Positions 47,106-60,165 of a stretch of 64,000 bases of DNA are shown in pieces. The stretch covers positions 64,610,282 through 64,674,281 of the forward strand of contig NC_087066.1 in the NCBI RefSeq assembly GCF_963678635.1, read 5' to 3'. The notes beneath the pieces are model-generated. The model searched no databases, was not told where the DNA came from, and was given only the letters and a program-made list of their open reading frames with translations. This stretch comes from Symsagittifera roscoffensis (taxonomy: Eukaryota; Xenacoelomorpha; Acoela; Convolutidae). The position numbers and the translations under genes are program-made. The stretch's first letter is position 1; each line of letters starts with the position of its first letter.

Positions 47106-49645
47106 TACAGGTGATATTTTGGTTTATTATTATAGAATATATAAGCGATGCACCACATAGAACTGCTTTACAGAATTCCACTAAATGATGATCATTTAAA
47201 CCTGAAAAAATGGTTATTGAGAAGATGGACTATCACGGCATGAAAAATTTCTGACTTTGTCAAATTTAATGATATCTCTAAAAACTGATATTGCTCGGTT
47301 GCAGAATGTATATCACGTCGCTTTTTCTCAAGAAAATTAAGATGTGCTTCTAGATTCGATTATCTAAAAAGTACATTTCAACAAAAGGAGAGATCAGTGA
47401 TAAATACGGAAATTGACAAGAGTAGCCAGTTTCATCGCAATTAGTATCAAAATTTGAATCCAGAAATCTGTGATGTAAATACTTTTAACACAATCTTTTT
47501 TACAATTGGCTCCAAACTTGCAGAAAACTTGAAGACGGAAAAATAAAACTAATGAATTTTTCCCTAAATTAAAGTTTTGCACTCAGCCCTATTCAATCCT
47601 CAAAAGTTGTCAAAGCTTTTAAGTCATTGAGCAAAAATTGAAAAATTCACTGGGCATTGAGTCATTGAATAAATCACTGGACATGATGGCATAAGTAACA
47701 AATCATTGAAATACTCACGAACGGTAATAGCGGACTCTTAAGCAAATATTTTCAATGAGTGCATTTCTTAAGGGTACTATCCGACCAGTTTCCAATAGCG
47801 AAAGTTATCCCCTTAGAAAATATCGAGACTCCAGCAATCGCAGTAATTTTAACCTACCAATTTGTTAAGTACGGTCACCAAAATTTGTTTCAAAAATAGG
47901 CAAAAACACATGTTTTCTTTTCTTAACAAATTAAGCACCTTTGTGTTACACAATTCGGTTCCAGCCTAGAAAATCAAGGGTTAATGCTTAAATTTAAGTT
48001 ACTGAGTTTATCACGCACCTAAAAAAACAAGCGGCTGACGGGAGTTGCTTATTGCATCGACCTCATGAAAACCTTTGCGTTGCTCAGTCGTGACTTGCTT
48101 CTGCAAAATATGGAACAATTCGATTTGCGCGGTGTTTTCTTTGATGTAATGAAAAGCTACCTATAAAAATGACATCAGTATGTTTTATCTGAAAAAGGAT
48201 GTTCCGAAAAGCAAAAAACGAATTCTTGTGTCCCCAGGGTTCGGTTCGAGGACTGCTACTATTTCCATTAATTATCAGAGATAAGCCAAATTGCTTGAAA
48301 ACCTCAGAAAAAAAACCTTTTGCTGATGAAGCGCAGTCTTTAAGAAAACCAAGCTAACTGGCCAAAAACTTACTGAAAATTTTATTGTCACAAAAAATAG
48401 GTTTTCAGAAAATGGAAAAATAATCATTACTTTAATTTTGGACTACTTGGGATACCTAAATCAATACTTTAAATATTCCTCTTTATGTTTTGCACAGAAA
48501 AAAATTTTGAGAAAAAATGTCTGAGTTGGTAAATTAATAACATAAATACTTCCAAGTACGTAGGTATAAATCTTGATTCCAAATTATTTCTGATTCAGCA
48601 AATTTCAACAATTACAAAAAAGTAATTGAAGCTTAACAATTACAAAAAAGTAATTGAAGCTTAAGTGCTATTTGTAAAAAAAATAGTCTGTGTTAATATC
48701 CTTAACATTGGCTGTACTTAATAGCTGGTTATTTATCAAAATGAACACATTTTGTCGCAGCAATATTTGCATCGCAACAAAATTTTCGACTTAGGTTGGA
48801 AAAAAAGAGAGTTCATACACTAACACAAGCTTTGCTTGCGTAATGATGAAAGCTAACTCGAGCCTCTAACAATGATAGTCTCATCTAATTCCCAAAATTT
48901 TGAAAGGCTGAAAACAAGCGAATTTATAAGATATTATTCAAAATTTTGCAGTAATTATGTCATAAATAACAAGTTTTGTATGAAACCTTTTTTGTATTTG
49001 AGTCCAATTTTCTACTTGTCTTCTTGTTTTTTCTTTTGTCTTTCCAGGGTGGTTGTCAATGAGCTGAAATGCTATTTCAAAAGCCCTTCCAGAGAATAAA
49101 TTACGCAAACTTCTTTATTAACATTGTAACTTTTCTGAATAAATAAACTAAAACTCAACTGAATGTGTGACGAAACAAGGTCTCTCGTCTCAAGCCTTCG
49201 GTATTCGGAGCCCGTTGCTGAGCAAATGAACGCTCAAGCTTTTATCTTAAGTCACCCTTCTGCAGTTTTTGGAATCAATTTTTTGGGCGGGTGAAAAGCC
49301 TGCGTAGTGTACAATGTTTTAGTCGCTGCATATAAATCTTTGTTAAGAGCGAACCCAATTAGACCCAATTTTAATCAAACTTACTCTTCCTGGTAAAATT
49401 TCAAGTCAGTTTTACCGGAACTGGTTATAACCGCCTGATGTGCATGGGTTCTCAAAAAGCGGTTTTCATAGTTAAAAAAAGGGGGTTTCATAGTTTAAAA
49501 CTGATAACGAAAATTATACTTTAATATCTTTAGTTCTGGTCGAAATTATTGGTCGTCATCAAATGGCAATCTGCGAGAACTCTGAAGCCTAAATTAAATA
49601 TGCTTAAGAAGTTTAGTTTTTACAAAAATTTCGTATCTTGTAATT
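47106..49645. other. Upstream flank of ERO1, gene-free
   Basis: No supported gene. The first few hundred bases should contain the ERO1 promoter, but no TATA or initiator stands out. A 28-bp tandem duplication lies at 48608-48663. The 48790-49150 stretch has an open frame of 75 codons with no family resemblance. Confidence 0.4.
48608..48663. repeat. Tandem duplication of 28 bp
   Basis: CAATTACAAAAAAGTAATTG plus AAGCTTAA occurs twice. Each unit contains the small palindrome CAATTAC/GTAATTG. Confidence 0.9.
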
Positions 49646-49860
49646 GCAGCTCAAACGCGACTGAAAAGGTTTCAATATAATTTATAACTTGATTACGAAA
49701 AAGACACAAGTTCTTGATCACGGCAGGGAATTAAAACAAAGCATCTAGAAAGGGATAATCATAGTCTGAACAATCTAAAATAAAGCGGGATGACCACTCG
49801 TTTCATACACTCACCTTAGCGTCAGTCTCAACAGCAAAAAAAAACTCAGATTACTTTTTC

Positions 49861-50346
49861 TTGACACAGAGAATTTGTTCGGAAGTAAATTCTGGAATTA
49901 CAATTTCGACTAAAAGCGCTCTTATTTGGTATGACACTCGATTAACTGTCAACTTGATAACACACATTATCGTTTGCAAAACAAATAGTAAAAGTATCGA
50001 CTATTTAGGATTAAACTCAGTAAATAAATCGAAGACTCATGACAGGTTTAAACTTTCAAATAAAATTAGACGAAAACTGATATCTCGTAGTATTACAGCG
50101 GTACCGGCAGATGGCAACAAAATATATGAATCATCTTTAATATTAGGAAATTTTCGACGTTTTTTCTCATCAATAGGATCTAACATTGCTAGATCTACAC
50201 CTCAAGTCAAACTAAATTTAGAAATTCAAAATTTAGCTCAACTAATGTATCTTTTTAATTGCTTTTCTCAAAAGAATTTTAATTTAAAGCCAAGCTTGAA
50301 GCCCAAGCAAACTAGTGGAATCGTTGGCACAACTGATATGCTTTAA
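49861..50346 (+). other. Open frame of 161 codons, product unknown
   Basis: This is unusually long for AT-rich non-coding sequence. It includes NKIRRKLISRSITAVPADGN and LGNFRRFFSSIGSNIARSTP. The last phrase faintly resembles the linker between endonuclease and reverse transcriptase in non-LTR retrotransposons, but no catalytic motif follows. Part of its 3' end (GCTTGAAGCCCAAGCAAACT, about 50295-50314) recurs at 50757-50776, so a repeat overlaps it. It may be a retroelement fragment. Confidence 0.2.
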
Positions 50347-50469
50347 TAAGGAACTGAAACGTAATAGATCTTTATATAACGTTGTATACTGCTGCCTTTT
50401 CCAAATGGTCGGAACAATTAATATACACCAGAATTTTCAACTTAGTCTAGATTTTGTATAAAATAAAGA

Positions 50470-50775
50470 TCATTTCAAGAGAAACAGGTTGAGCAATGCA
50501 AGTTAATGTTGTTTAATCATCGAAACAAAACTTAAAAAAGTGCAACAAGTCGAATAGTTCTAGAGCAAACACCAATTGAGCCAAAAAAAACTTTTTTACT
50601 TCCTCACAAAGAAAAAAATTTAAGACAAACTTCAAAAATTCAATTAATAAACGTAATTTGCTGATAAAACAACGATGATACTCAAAAAAATTTAAAGTAC
50701 CCCTCGAAACGTTTCTATTTAATTTCTTTTTTGATCATCAAGCGACGCAAAATATGCTTGAAGCCCAAGCAAACT
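50470..50775 (+). repeat. Dispersed repeat of about 300 bp, copy at 50.5 kb
   Basis: This is diverged from but colinear with 55793-56060. Shared words include AGCAATGCAAGTTAATGTTG, TAATCATCG-AACAAAACTT, TAGAGCAAACACCAATTGAG, TTTGCTGAT and TTTCTTTTTTGATCATCAAG with CGACGCAAAAT. The CGACGCAA-ATAAGGTC end also occurs at 60468. Pieces of the same body appear twice at 63480-63740. Confidence 0.6.
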
Positions 50776-51873
50776 AGTGGAGTCGTAGGCTAGAACAAAT
50801 TTCCTTTAACAAAGAAGTGCAACGTTATAGTTCTTTTTATTGAAATGAAACAAAACCAAATTCTGAGATTTTTTAAAGAAAACGGAGAAATCAGTCAGTC
50901 GCACATTTTAAAAAAAAACCTACAAGATATGCTCAGTGAAAGAATTGCATATATACGAATTGCATATATATGTATGAAATTAGTTTCAAAGCTTTTACGG
51001 AAGGACTTTAAAACAGAATTCCTAAAAAACTCAATTATGGACTCGGAGATTCAGATATTGAAACATGGAAGATTTAAAAAAAAATCAAACCAACGAATAA
51101 TTTCACTGGTAAAAGCCCGAAAAGAATAGGTTTAAGGATAAGAAAACTATTCAATTTCATTCAAAACTTTTTTGATGAAGATTTTTCTGATACAGTCAGC
51201 AATCTTAAGGATAGTCAATTAAACACTTTTTTATGATTTTCGCGATTTATACATCACAAATAAAAAAGAAATGATAGATCTTTTTTCTAAAAGAGGGGGT
51301 TTGTAGGGTATGGACAACTGATAGTAGTTTACAGTAGAAAGTTCTTAGTACTTCTTAGAAATTGTACTGCTTAATTAGGGCATCACCTGACTAGGCCTAT
51401 CGGGCCTTTTGATGTCCTTGCATATCAGAATTATGTAAACTGACAAATGTCTGTTGAATAATCTCTGATATGAAAACAATTTATTTATTATTATAACGTT
51501 GTATAATATTGCTTTTTTCAAATAGTCCGAACAATAATAAGAAGCAGAATTTGCAACTTAGTCATGATTTAGTATTTGTTAACAAAGAGGCGCGGCTGAG
51601 AACTCCGCCTGGTCTGTCTTGTTATTAAGCGAAAAATGCCGGTCCCAAGCCCGGGAAGAGGAGGAGGGTGGACATCCATAAGAACTTCGGTCTGAAAAAT
51701 GCTCTGTAAGGTGCATCGCTCCAAGCAATTCATGATAGTCAAACAAGCAATGGCCCTCAGTCCGGTGCGCCCCTTAAATGGGGAGGGGTTGCTAAGACTC
51801 TCACGGTTTCAACTAATAATATGACTAACACAAATATGTATAAAACAAAAAACCCATTCTAGAAAAGAAGTCA

Positions 51874-52530
51874 TTCCGATTATGCTCGTGGAATGTTAGG
51901 ACGCTAAAAAGACAATGCCTTGAGACAAGCGAAACTCAAGAAAGAAGAAAGATATCGGTGTGCTGTCTACAAGATTTCAAAGGAAGTGGCACAAGAAGTT
52001 TTGGAGATGGCGACCGCAAAATTAAATTTTTCTGGCAAGGAAACTCAGAAGGCACAAATGGTGTTGCCATAGCCATCAATGGTCTACTTATTGAACACGT
52101 ACTGGAAGTCAGTAGAGTAAATGAACGTGTTCTGCGCCTAAAACGTGCATTAGGGCATACTGCGTGTAATGTTGTATCTGCGTATGCACCACAAGCTGGT
52201 AGAGATGATTCAGAAAAAGAAAATTTTTATAACACGCTAGAAGATGTTATGTTATCTCTACCTGACCAGGACTATACTTTCGTATGAGGTGACTTAAATG
52301 GACATATTGGAGGATGGCGCCAAGAAATTGACTGCAAAATTGGCCCATTTTGCTTTGGTACTCAAAATTCAGAAGGTCAGAGACTTCTCAATTTCTGACA
52401 GTCATAAATTCTAGCAGTCCCTAACACTTCTTTAAAAAACGCTAGGATGATAACTGTAAATTTAAGAGTGGTGAAAACTTCATCCAGATTGATTTAATTC
52501 TAACACGATCTAGATGTGTTGTCAAAAAAC
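51874..52530 (+). pseudogene. LINE endonuclease domain
   Basis: Part of the RTE-type element. It is open from about 51874 to a TGA at 52285-52287, after which the same frame continues with GDLNGHIGGWRQEIDCKIGP and NSEGQRLLNF before decaying. The asparagine of the WNVRT start and the SAYAPQ and GDLNGH blocks match the exonuclease-endonuclease-phosphatase fold that nicks target DNA for reverse transcription. Confidence 0.75.
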
Positions 52531-53238
52531 TTGAAAATTATCAAGGGTGAAGAATGCGGTACTCAGCACAGACTGCAGAATGCGATACTAAGCACAGACT
52601 TGTTGTGTGTGATTTCTGCCTTTAGTTTTCTGTCTTCTGTAGTAATTTCTGTCCCATTTGTCGCAATTAGTCAAAACCAGTTGGAATAAAAAAATCGTAA
52701 AAATTAAATGAAATAGAAAAACAAATCAAGTACGAGAAGGCAATAAGAAAAAAGCTGGAAAATAATAAAATAAAGGCCAACTGGGAATATTTTGAACCAA
52801 CACTTCTAGAAAAAGCGAAAACCGTACGTGGCGAAACAATCGGAAAACCAGCGAGACAGAGTTAACATGGTGGAGGAACAAAAAAAAAACAGGCGAAGGA
52901 ATTAAGAAAATATTTTGTTCAAAAAGTGGCAGAAGTCTGGAAATGAGAAAGACTGGGTGATATATCGCAAGCAGAAAACAGTCGTGAAGCAGCCAGCTGC
53001 TGAAGCTAAAAGAGAATCCAGTCAGAAATGTTAACAAGAACTGTCTAAAACGGAGACAGGGCATTAAATGTTTTGCCGTGCCAAGCAAATGAAAATGAAT
53101 CAAAAGGATTTGGTTGGACAAAATTCAATAAATGTATAACTCCTGACTTGTGACCGAGATGTTCTCTCGCAGTGGCAGAGCTACTTCTCAAATCTTTTAA
53201 ATGAAATAAATCCATTTATACCAAAATATATCCCTCCA

Positions 53239-54735
53239 ATGGCTGGCCCACTGGAGAAATTAACTATCCGGGAAGTGGTACTTCCATTGAGAGAGATGAA
53301 AAAGAAAAAAGGCCCAGGACCAACAGGGCTAACTTCAGACATTATAAAACTTACCATGGATTGTGGACTTGCTGGACTTTTTGAAGTCTCTAAGGTAGTC
53401 TGGGACTCTGGTCTAAGCCCCTTCGAAACCGTTACTTTTTACAAAAGAAAAGGCGATCCGTTAGTATGTGATCCTAAAGAGGCATCCGATTACTGAAACA
53501 CACGTATCTTATTTTCGAAAAAGTACTAGAAAAACGTCTGAGACAAATAATAAAAGGAGATGAAATGCAATTTGGCTTTATGGGTGATAGATCAACTACC
53601 GATGCCGTTTTTCTAATTAAAAAATTCAAGAAAATGTTTGCGGATAAGAAAACCTACATCATATATTGCCCCGACATCATATATTTGCTGATCTAGAAAA
53701 AGCCTTCGATTGTTCCAAGGGAACTGAAACCATGGGCTCTGAGGCAGCAGAGAGTTCCCGAAAGTCTAATAAGACTAACAATCTGCCATTTCGAAAACCA
53801 GAGTTCGCCGCCCGCAAGGATGCAGTGATAACTTCGAAATAAAAGTAAGCGTTCATCAAGGATCGGCACTCAGCTATTGTTATTTATAACAGTAAACGAA
53901 GAGGCTACGATAAACTGTCATTCCATGTCACCATGGAATATGCTATATGCAGATGACATTGTGATATCCGCTGAAACGGATTCCCAGTCTATTGAGAAGT
54001 CTATTCCTCAAAAACCGGAAAACATCCATGCGCTTGTAGTTACAAGGGAGTCGGCGCCAATCCAGTACACTGCAATTCTTGTAATCAATGGGTGCATAAA
54101 AAAATCCAGGATGCAAATCCTTCCAATTATCACTCAAACTTAAATGCTACTGTGCTGATTAATCAATTTGAGACCATGAGTACTGTCAAAGAGTTCTGCT
54201 ATCTGTGTGATATGATTTCCGTTGAAAGTGACGCAATAGTTGCATCACCGGTCAGAAGAGCAGCTTTCTGAACGAAATGGCAGCAAAACGTGCCCTCTGG
54301 TGCTGAATTAAGATATTGACTTGATTACAAGGTATCATATCTACGGAGCTTATCTCCGGCTAGTTCTGATGTACTGCTCTGAAGCCTGGGCGCAGAACAA
54401 GACAATATCCAGCTCTCTTAAGAGTGCTGCTATGAAAGCTCTGCGTAGGATTACCGGAGTTACTAACGTAACAGTAATTAAAATGACAGATCTTGTTGAT
54501 CTGCACAAGCTACAAGGGCGGTTGCGACTACGATGGTATGGCCACGTTCACCGAAAAGAGAATGACCATGGGCTTAAATGAACAGACCATGTTTCAGTCC
54601 CAGGGAAAAGACTAGCAGGACGGCCGAAAAACGCTAGATCGACAGTGTTAAGCGAGACCTGAATGCTTTAGGCCTCAAATCCACAGACTGTCTTGATCTA
54701 ATGGCATGGAAAAACATGTCATCCTCCATTTAATT
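53239..54735 (+). pseudogene. LINE reverse transcriptase domain
   Basis: Part of the RTE-type element. The frame 53239-53496 carries MKKKKGPGPTGLTSDIIKLT and TVTFYKRKGDP. Fragments with FGFMGDRSTTDAVF-like and LEKAFD words follow in other frames, then MLYADDIVISAETDSQ (from 53940). The C-terminal SEAWAQNKTISSSLKSAAMK and LRRITGV segment is at 54321-54581. The order matches RT fingers, palm and thumb. There are several stops and indels. Confidence 0.75.
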
Positions 54736-55239
54736 GAGTGAACGCTATTCAGAATGCCCTCATTTGAACCATTGCTTAAAGTCTTTCCGGATGTCCAACC
54801 CGGCCACAATGGTAAAACGGATAAAAAAACGAGGAGAGGAGAACCGAGGCTGAGCTTCGCACCAATTGCAATACAACAAGTATAGGATTAAGACAGCGTG
54901 ACAATGAAAAAATGATCAAATTTATATTTTTTTCCTGATTTAATTTATGTTTTTCCAGACAACCTTGTGGTGTTGATTCTGACCATTCAAAATAATGAAG
55001 CCAGAGTCTTATTGATCTTTAAAATAAAACCTAAAAATCGTAGGAAACAAAACATTAGGTAGAAAAGACGATTAACACAAATTGCCTAGAGGTCACAACC
55101 CAACAAGGCTGATTGCTAAAAAAAAATCGCAAGCGTAAACATTCCGTGCTCATTCATGGTCAATTTAACTTTTTGATGAAATTTTAAAAAAAATACCTTT
55201 GGCTTTCAGAAAACTAGAAGAAAGCTGGATCTTAAAAAC

Positions 55240-55395
55240 GTGTCTGTGCAACGTCAACTAAGTCGAAAAAAAAGAGGCGGATGATTGCCCGAAAAAGCAG
55301 AAAATAATGGTTTGAAAAAAAAAAACACAGGTTCCGATGAATTCGAACCACACGTCTTATTCGTCTTTCAGCATGTCTTACCTCTACGCCAGACG
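55240..55395 (-). mobile_element. tRNA-derived SINE copy 3
   Basis: The minus strand reads TGGCGTAGAGGTAAG (A box; complement of 55377-55391), then GGTTCGAATTC (B box; complement of 55339-55349), the cleanest pair of the family. A body follows with the complement of CCCGAAAAAGCAGAAAATAA. The boxes lie about 30 bp apart, as in tRNA-headed SINEs. No full cloverleaf with a plausible acceptor stem is evident, so I do not call a tRNA gene. Confidence 0.7.
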
Positions 55396-55792
55396 CGCTT
55401 TGTAATTGATTCAAAGTGAATTTATTTTAATAAACGAACTAAAAAGCCGAAAATTTACTTTAAAAAACTTTTGTGAAATTTTTCTTTTTGTAATACATAT
55501 GGCTTAAGAGGTTGGTTTACAAACTTCAAAAATTTCTCGTTAGAGCTCAATCGTTAAAAAACAAAAACACTAATTTTAAAAGGAAAAAAAGCCGACAGAA
55601 ATATAGCCGGACGACCTCAGTGAAGAAAATCTACTAAAAATTTTCAAAGACAATAGGCAACTACTAACTTAAACACAAGTCCAACACAGTAGCCATGCTA
55701 TTAATTAACAAAGCGGTCGTACACTGCCATGCATAATTAACCAACTGTGAACAAAGTTGTTTAAGGGAACAAAAGTCTTGTTCCTGATTACA

Positions 55793-56060
55793 AGGATCAT
55801 TTCAAGACAAACATGCCGAGTAATGCAAGTGAATGTTGTATAATCATCGCAACAAAACTTGCAAAAGTGCAAATCGGATAGCTCTAGAGCAGACACCGAT
55901 TGAGCCAAAAACAAATTTTTTTCAAAAACCTTGAAAAAAATTAAGTCAGCCCTGAAAACTTTAACTAAAAACGTGTTTTGCTGATTTTGAAACATTTCTT
56001 TTTAATTTCTTTTTTTCTCTCATTGAGCGACCCAAAATGAGGTCAAAACACGACATATAA
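55793..56060 (+). repeat. Dispersed repeat of about 300 bp, copy at 55.9 kb
   Basis: Colinear with 50470-50775, sharing GAGTAATGCAAGTGAATGTT, AATCATCGCAACAAAACTT, TAGAGCAGACACCGATTGAG and a T-rich segment ending at GAGCGACCCAAAAT. No coding content. Confidence 0.6.
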
Positions 56061-57673
56061 TGTAAACAAAAAAATCTTTAAAAAAAATGATCTACCGAAA
56101 CCGAGTTGCTAATTTCACAACCAACATAGACAACATTTCGAATAGAAGAGGCAATTTAAATGCAGACATATACTCATAGTATGTCTGTTGCTTGTCAGTC
56201 ATGATGTGAATAAAGTTATTTGCCAGAAAAAAGTCAGTTTTGTCCCGCAATCAATCTTGCTGCACAAAAATCAATGTCTTTTCATAACTTTGGCTTAACT
56301 CTCACAAGTTTCCATTTTTTATAGTGAATTTTTCCGTATTGAGAAGATTCGATCAGAGTTTGTTACGGAATTAGTTCTTTACACTTAATTATATTAATTA
56401 ATATTATTGTTTTAAATTAGCTATAAGTTTTTGACAACAAAATAATTAGGCCCAGACAGTGTTTTGTAGGCGTTAAATGGCCTGATCCTTATATGCTGCC
56501 CAGGGAGAGTTGAAAATTATGGACTCACAATTGTTTGTCACGGAACAATTTTTTTCCGTGACAGCATCTTAGACATAGAGGCAAAGCTGCGCTTCGCAAC
56601 TTTACGACAATACAATTACAGAGTTACAACAGCATGACTCTCAACAACCAGCAAAGATGACTTGGAACGATGTTATCCTTGAAAAAACAAACAGAAAACC
56701 GGAAAAACATTTACTATGTTTGAATTTATCAAAATTATTTTTATTGATTTCAATGTATATTATCAAAATGTGTAGGAAACAAAATATTAGGTAAATAAGC
56801 CAGTGGCATTTATGCCGTCAGCCAATGACCTGAAATTCAACCGAATTATTTCGCCAATCTACTTGCAAAAAGAAACAGTTACTACCCGCATAGTATCCAC
56901 GAAGGCCATATACGTACTGAATGAAAGGTGGTATACACAATTCGGAAACTAAACCGAGAGCCTAATCGACAATCATAAAGCCGAAAAACTATCAGCAAAA
57001 AACTATCGAAAATCTACAATTATACATGCAACTAGACCTATCAAAATGAGAAAAGTTTTGGAAAAAACAAGCCCAGACAAAAGAATGGGAATTAAGCATT
57101 GGAAGAACATTTACCAGGCGGTAACAAAGCCGAAAACACACGAGCAGAAACACTTCATGTCGTCAAAAAAAATTGAAACCAATTTAAATATTTCAAGTCC
57201 CCCCAAAACACACAAACTCGGCCACATAAAACTTTTTTCTTATCAAACAGCGCAATGAGGCCATAAGCAGATATAAAATAGACAGCAACCTATTAAGCTG
57301 GAGAAGAGGACAAAAAGTGTTTTTAACAAATCGAGTTGTTAAAATTTCAACCAATATCAAACAGAGCAAATTTCAAAAAGGACGGGTATTTAAAATAACA
57401 ACATGTCCAATAACTTGCACAGTATTTGCAACAGAGAGGAACAAGAGGTGAATGAGTCGAGTATGAACAAATTTATTAAGGGGGAAGTCTAGTACCCGAT
57501 TGCAAAACCCTTGTTTATCGCAAGGGTAATCAGTCACTATGTAGAAAACTCAATAAATAAAAAAGTGTCAGGAGAGATTGAATTGACTTAGCAATGCAAT
57601 TGACTTAGAATAAACGACAAGACAATAAATCATTGGTTTCAGTTCAACTCTTTGACTACAGCCGTCTGTTGCA
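56061..57673. other. Gene-free stretch downstream of RPS14
   Basis: AT-rich. It holds the GAGGC-AAGCTGCGCTTCGCA module (56577-56615), GGCGGTAACAAAGCCGAAAA (57115) and the hairpin word ACCCTTGTTTATCGCAAGGG (57503-57522). The open frame at 57046-57258 is lysine-rich repeat sequence. No gene seen. Confidence 0.4.
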
Positions 57674-58505
<832 letters not shown>

Positions 58506-58560
58506 TTTTTTGATCAAGTAACAACTTCAATCTGAAACTCACACACCAAATCTATTGAAC

Positions 58561-58572
58561 CGCCACGAAAAG
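58561..58572 (-). promoter_or_regulatory. Possible 5'-TOP start site of RPS14
   Basis: The minus strand reads CTTTTCGTGGCG about 55-65 bp upstream of the ATG. A C followed by pyrimidines is typical of the transcription start of ribosomal protein genes (TOP element). This is inferred from composition and position only. Confidence 0.3.
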
Positions 58573-58780
58573 CCAGCTTTTTCCAAGCGGCCTGATATTT
58601 TAACAGCGCTTCTTCTGTTCTACTCCTCTAAAATATAGCGAACAAACTAAGTTTTGATTTTCTCTTTTCGGACATGGTTAAGCACGGTGATTATGTTTAA
58701 CTACAATTAACTGCAATATGGATTTTTTATACTTAACTATTAACTCAGCTACATACAATAAGTCATGCCTTCTTGATTAA

Positions 58781-59670
58781 TCAGCCTTTAATAGCTCCAC
58801 TAGCCATCAAAATGAACATGAATATGTAGCATATATCCATGTACAGAATTATAGCTCCTTGCACCCAATCCTCTTCATGTAACTCGTATCGTTTCCCACC
58901 AATGACCATCTGAGTATCTATGGCCAGATAAACTGTGAAAATCACAGCTCCTATCACTCCATAAACAAGAGTGAGCCATCGGTTGTAGAAGAAGATCATT
59001 AAAATTCCGAACACCGAGAACACTATCAGTATCACGAACATGACTCCAATCCAAGAAGTGAAGTCCGCTTTGGTCTGACACGCAAACAGTGAAACGCATA
59101 CCACCACCCCCACTGTTATACCAAGAGCAATTAACACAATAAACGTGTCATAACCACAAGTGATCACGCCCAGAAACGCCCCAAATATGAGCGTGAAGAA
59201 GATCAAAAGAATCAAATTTGTCGGAAATTTGCGTCTGATGTTCTTGGCACACATTAACACCAGGTAGAACACAATCCAACATGCCAGAAAGATATACATC
59301 ATCCACCAGTACTCCACGAAGAAATCGTTGATCGGTTTCACGAACTTGAACAGACATACGATCCCAGAAGTCAGCAACAATTGCCATGTTAGAGTCAAAT
59401 ATACCTTCTGTACAAACTTCTGTCGAACTTTCCTTTCGTTGAAATCACTGTTGAACAGATCACGCCTTCCATTTTTGTCGGCCTTGGGACCACATGGACC
59501 ACTTTTTCGCTTTGGACTTTCGGTAGGATATGGCGGTGGTGGATCCCTCTGGTACGACTGCCGTCCTGGTTGTTCACTCTGTCTGATATTTGGAACTGAT
59601 CTACTCGGGTTACCCGTTTGGCCGTTTTCCACATCCCGACCACTTTCTCCGGTGCCTTTATCTTCACTTT
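58781..59670 (-). CDS. TMBIM/Lifeguard family membrane protein, main exon
   Basis: The exon opens at an acceptor (TTGATATTCTCAG) and reads about 295 codons to a TAA at 58781. The family (Lifeguard, GRINA, Bax inhibitor-1-like) are seven-helix proteins of Golgi, ER or plasma membrane that leak Ca2+ and dampen cell death. The N-terminus is polar and proline-rich with a PPPPYP motif (possible WW-domain ligand), as in GRINA/LFG1. Then come FNERKVRQKFVQKVYLTLTW, the family's cytosolic lead into helix 1, and seven hydrophobic segments. The pH-sensing aspartates are in AIDTQMVIGG and LYMDICYIF. The methionine-led extension seen by simple translation is intron sequence. The first coding exon lies further right and is not identified. 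Confidence 0.92.
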
Positions 59671-60165
59671 CTGAGAATATCAAAATCTTAGAAATCAATT
59701 GTCATTTCCAAAATTGAATAGATCCGAGATTGATTGACACTACTTAATAATTTTCTGTTTTGAAAGACAATATATAGATATACGCATTAAAACTATGAAA
59801 TTAAAATCTCGATGCACTTGAACTAAATTGTACCGTTTTTTAAGGAAAATTAAGGACTCTTTGTCTAATTGCTAAAGAGTTTTGAAGTTGATCAGTTGTG
59901 GTCAGAAAAAAACTGAAATTTCTCTACTGGTTTCCAACGAGGCTATTTAACAAAGCCTAAGATGAGGTTCGCGTCACTGTCGCCGAATTATCACTGGTAG
60001 AAGTAATCGTCAAGGGTAAAAAATGGCAAAAACTTCTTTCATTTTCCCCTTTGAATTTAAAAAACGGTCAAGTCCAAACACACTTAGCACATCAAGCCCT
60101 TAATGAAACAAACTCTCGACCAAAAGATGAAGGGAACAAACAAAATGCCCAAAAAATATAAACAC
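59671..60165. other. Upstream intron or flank of the TMBIM gene
   Basis: Probably intron, since the exon at 59670 needs a 5' partner. I found no convincing short first exon. AT-rich, no repeat match. Confidence 0.4.

Larger units (their letters stand above)
51588..54836 (+). mobile_element. Degenerate RTE-type LINE retrotransposon
   Basis: A 5' leader (51588-51870) is followed by an apurinic-type endonuclease domain (51874-52530) and a reverse transcriptase (53239-54735). Endonuclease words are LCSWNVRTL, GTNGVAIAINGLLIEHVLEV, NVVSAYAPQAGRD and GDLNGHIGG. A TGA replaces the residue before GDLNGH. RT words are KKKKGPGPTGLTSDIIKL, DLEKAFD-like, the catalytic YADDIVIS (about 53948) and, at the C-terminus, LRLRWYGHVHRKENDHGL. 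This is the RTE architecture often annotated as craniofacial development protein 2-like. Many frameshifts and stops show it is long dead. Confidence 0.85.

Noticed and set aside
55330-55400. A functional tRNA gene
   Set aside because: A and B boxes are present, but no convincing acceptor stem or cloverleaf is visible, and the body is shared with other dispersed copies, so it is a SINE.
59671-59698. Methionine-led start of the TMBIM frame
   Set aside because: Those codons include a polypyrimidine tract and CAG acceptor, so they are intron. The true start is in an unseen upstream exon.
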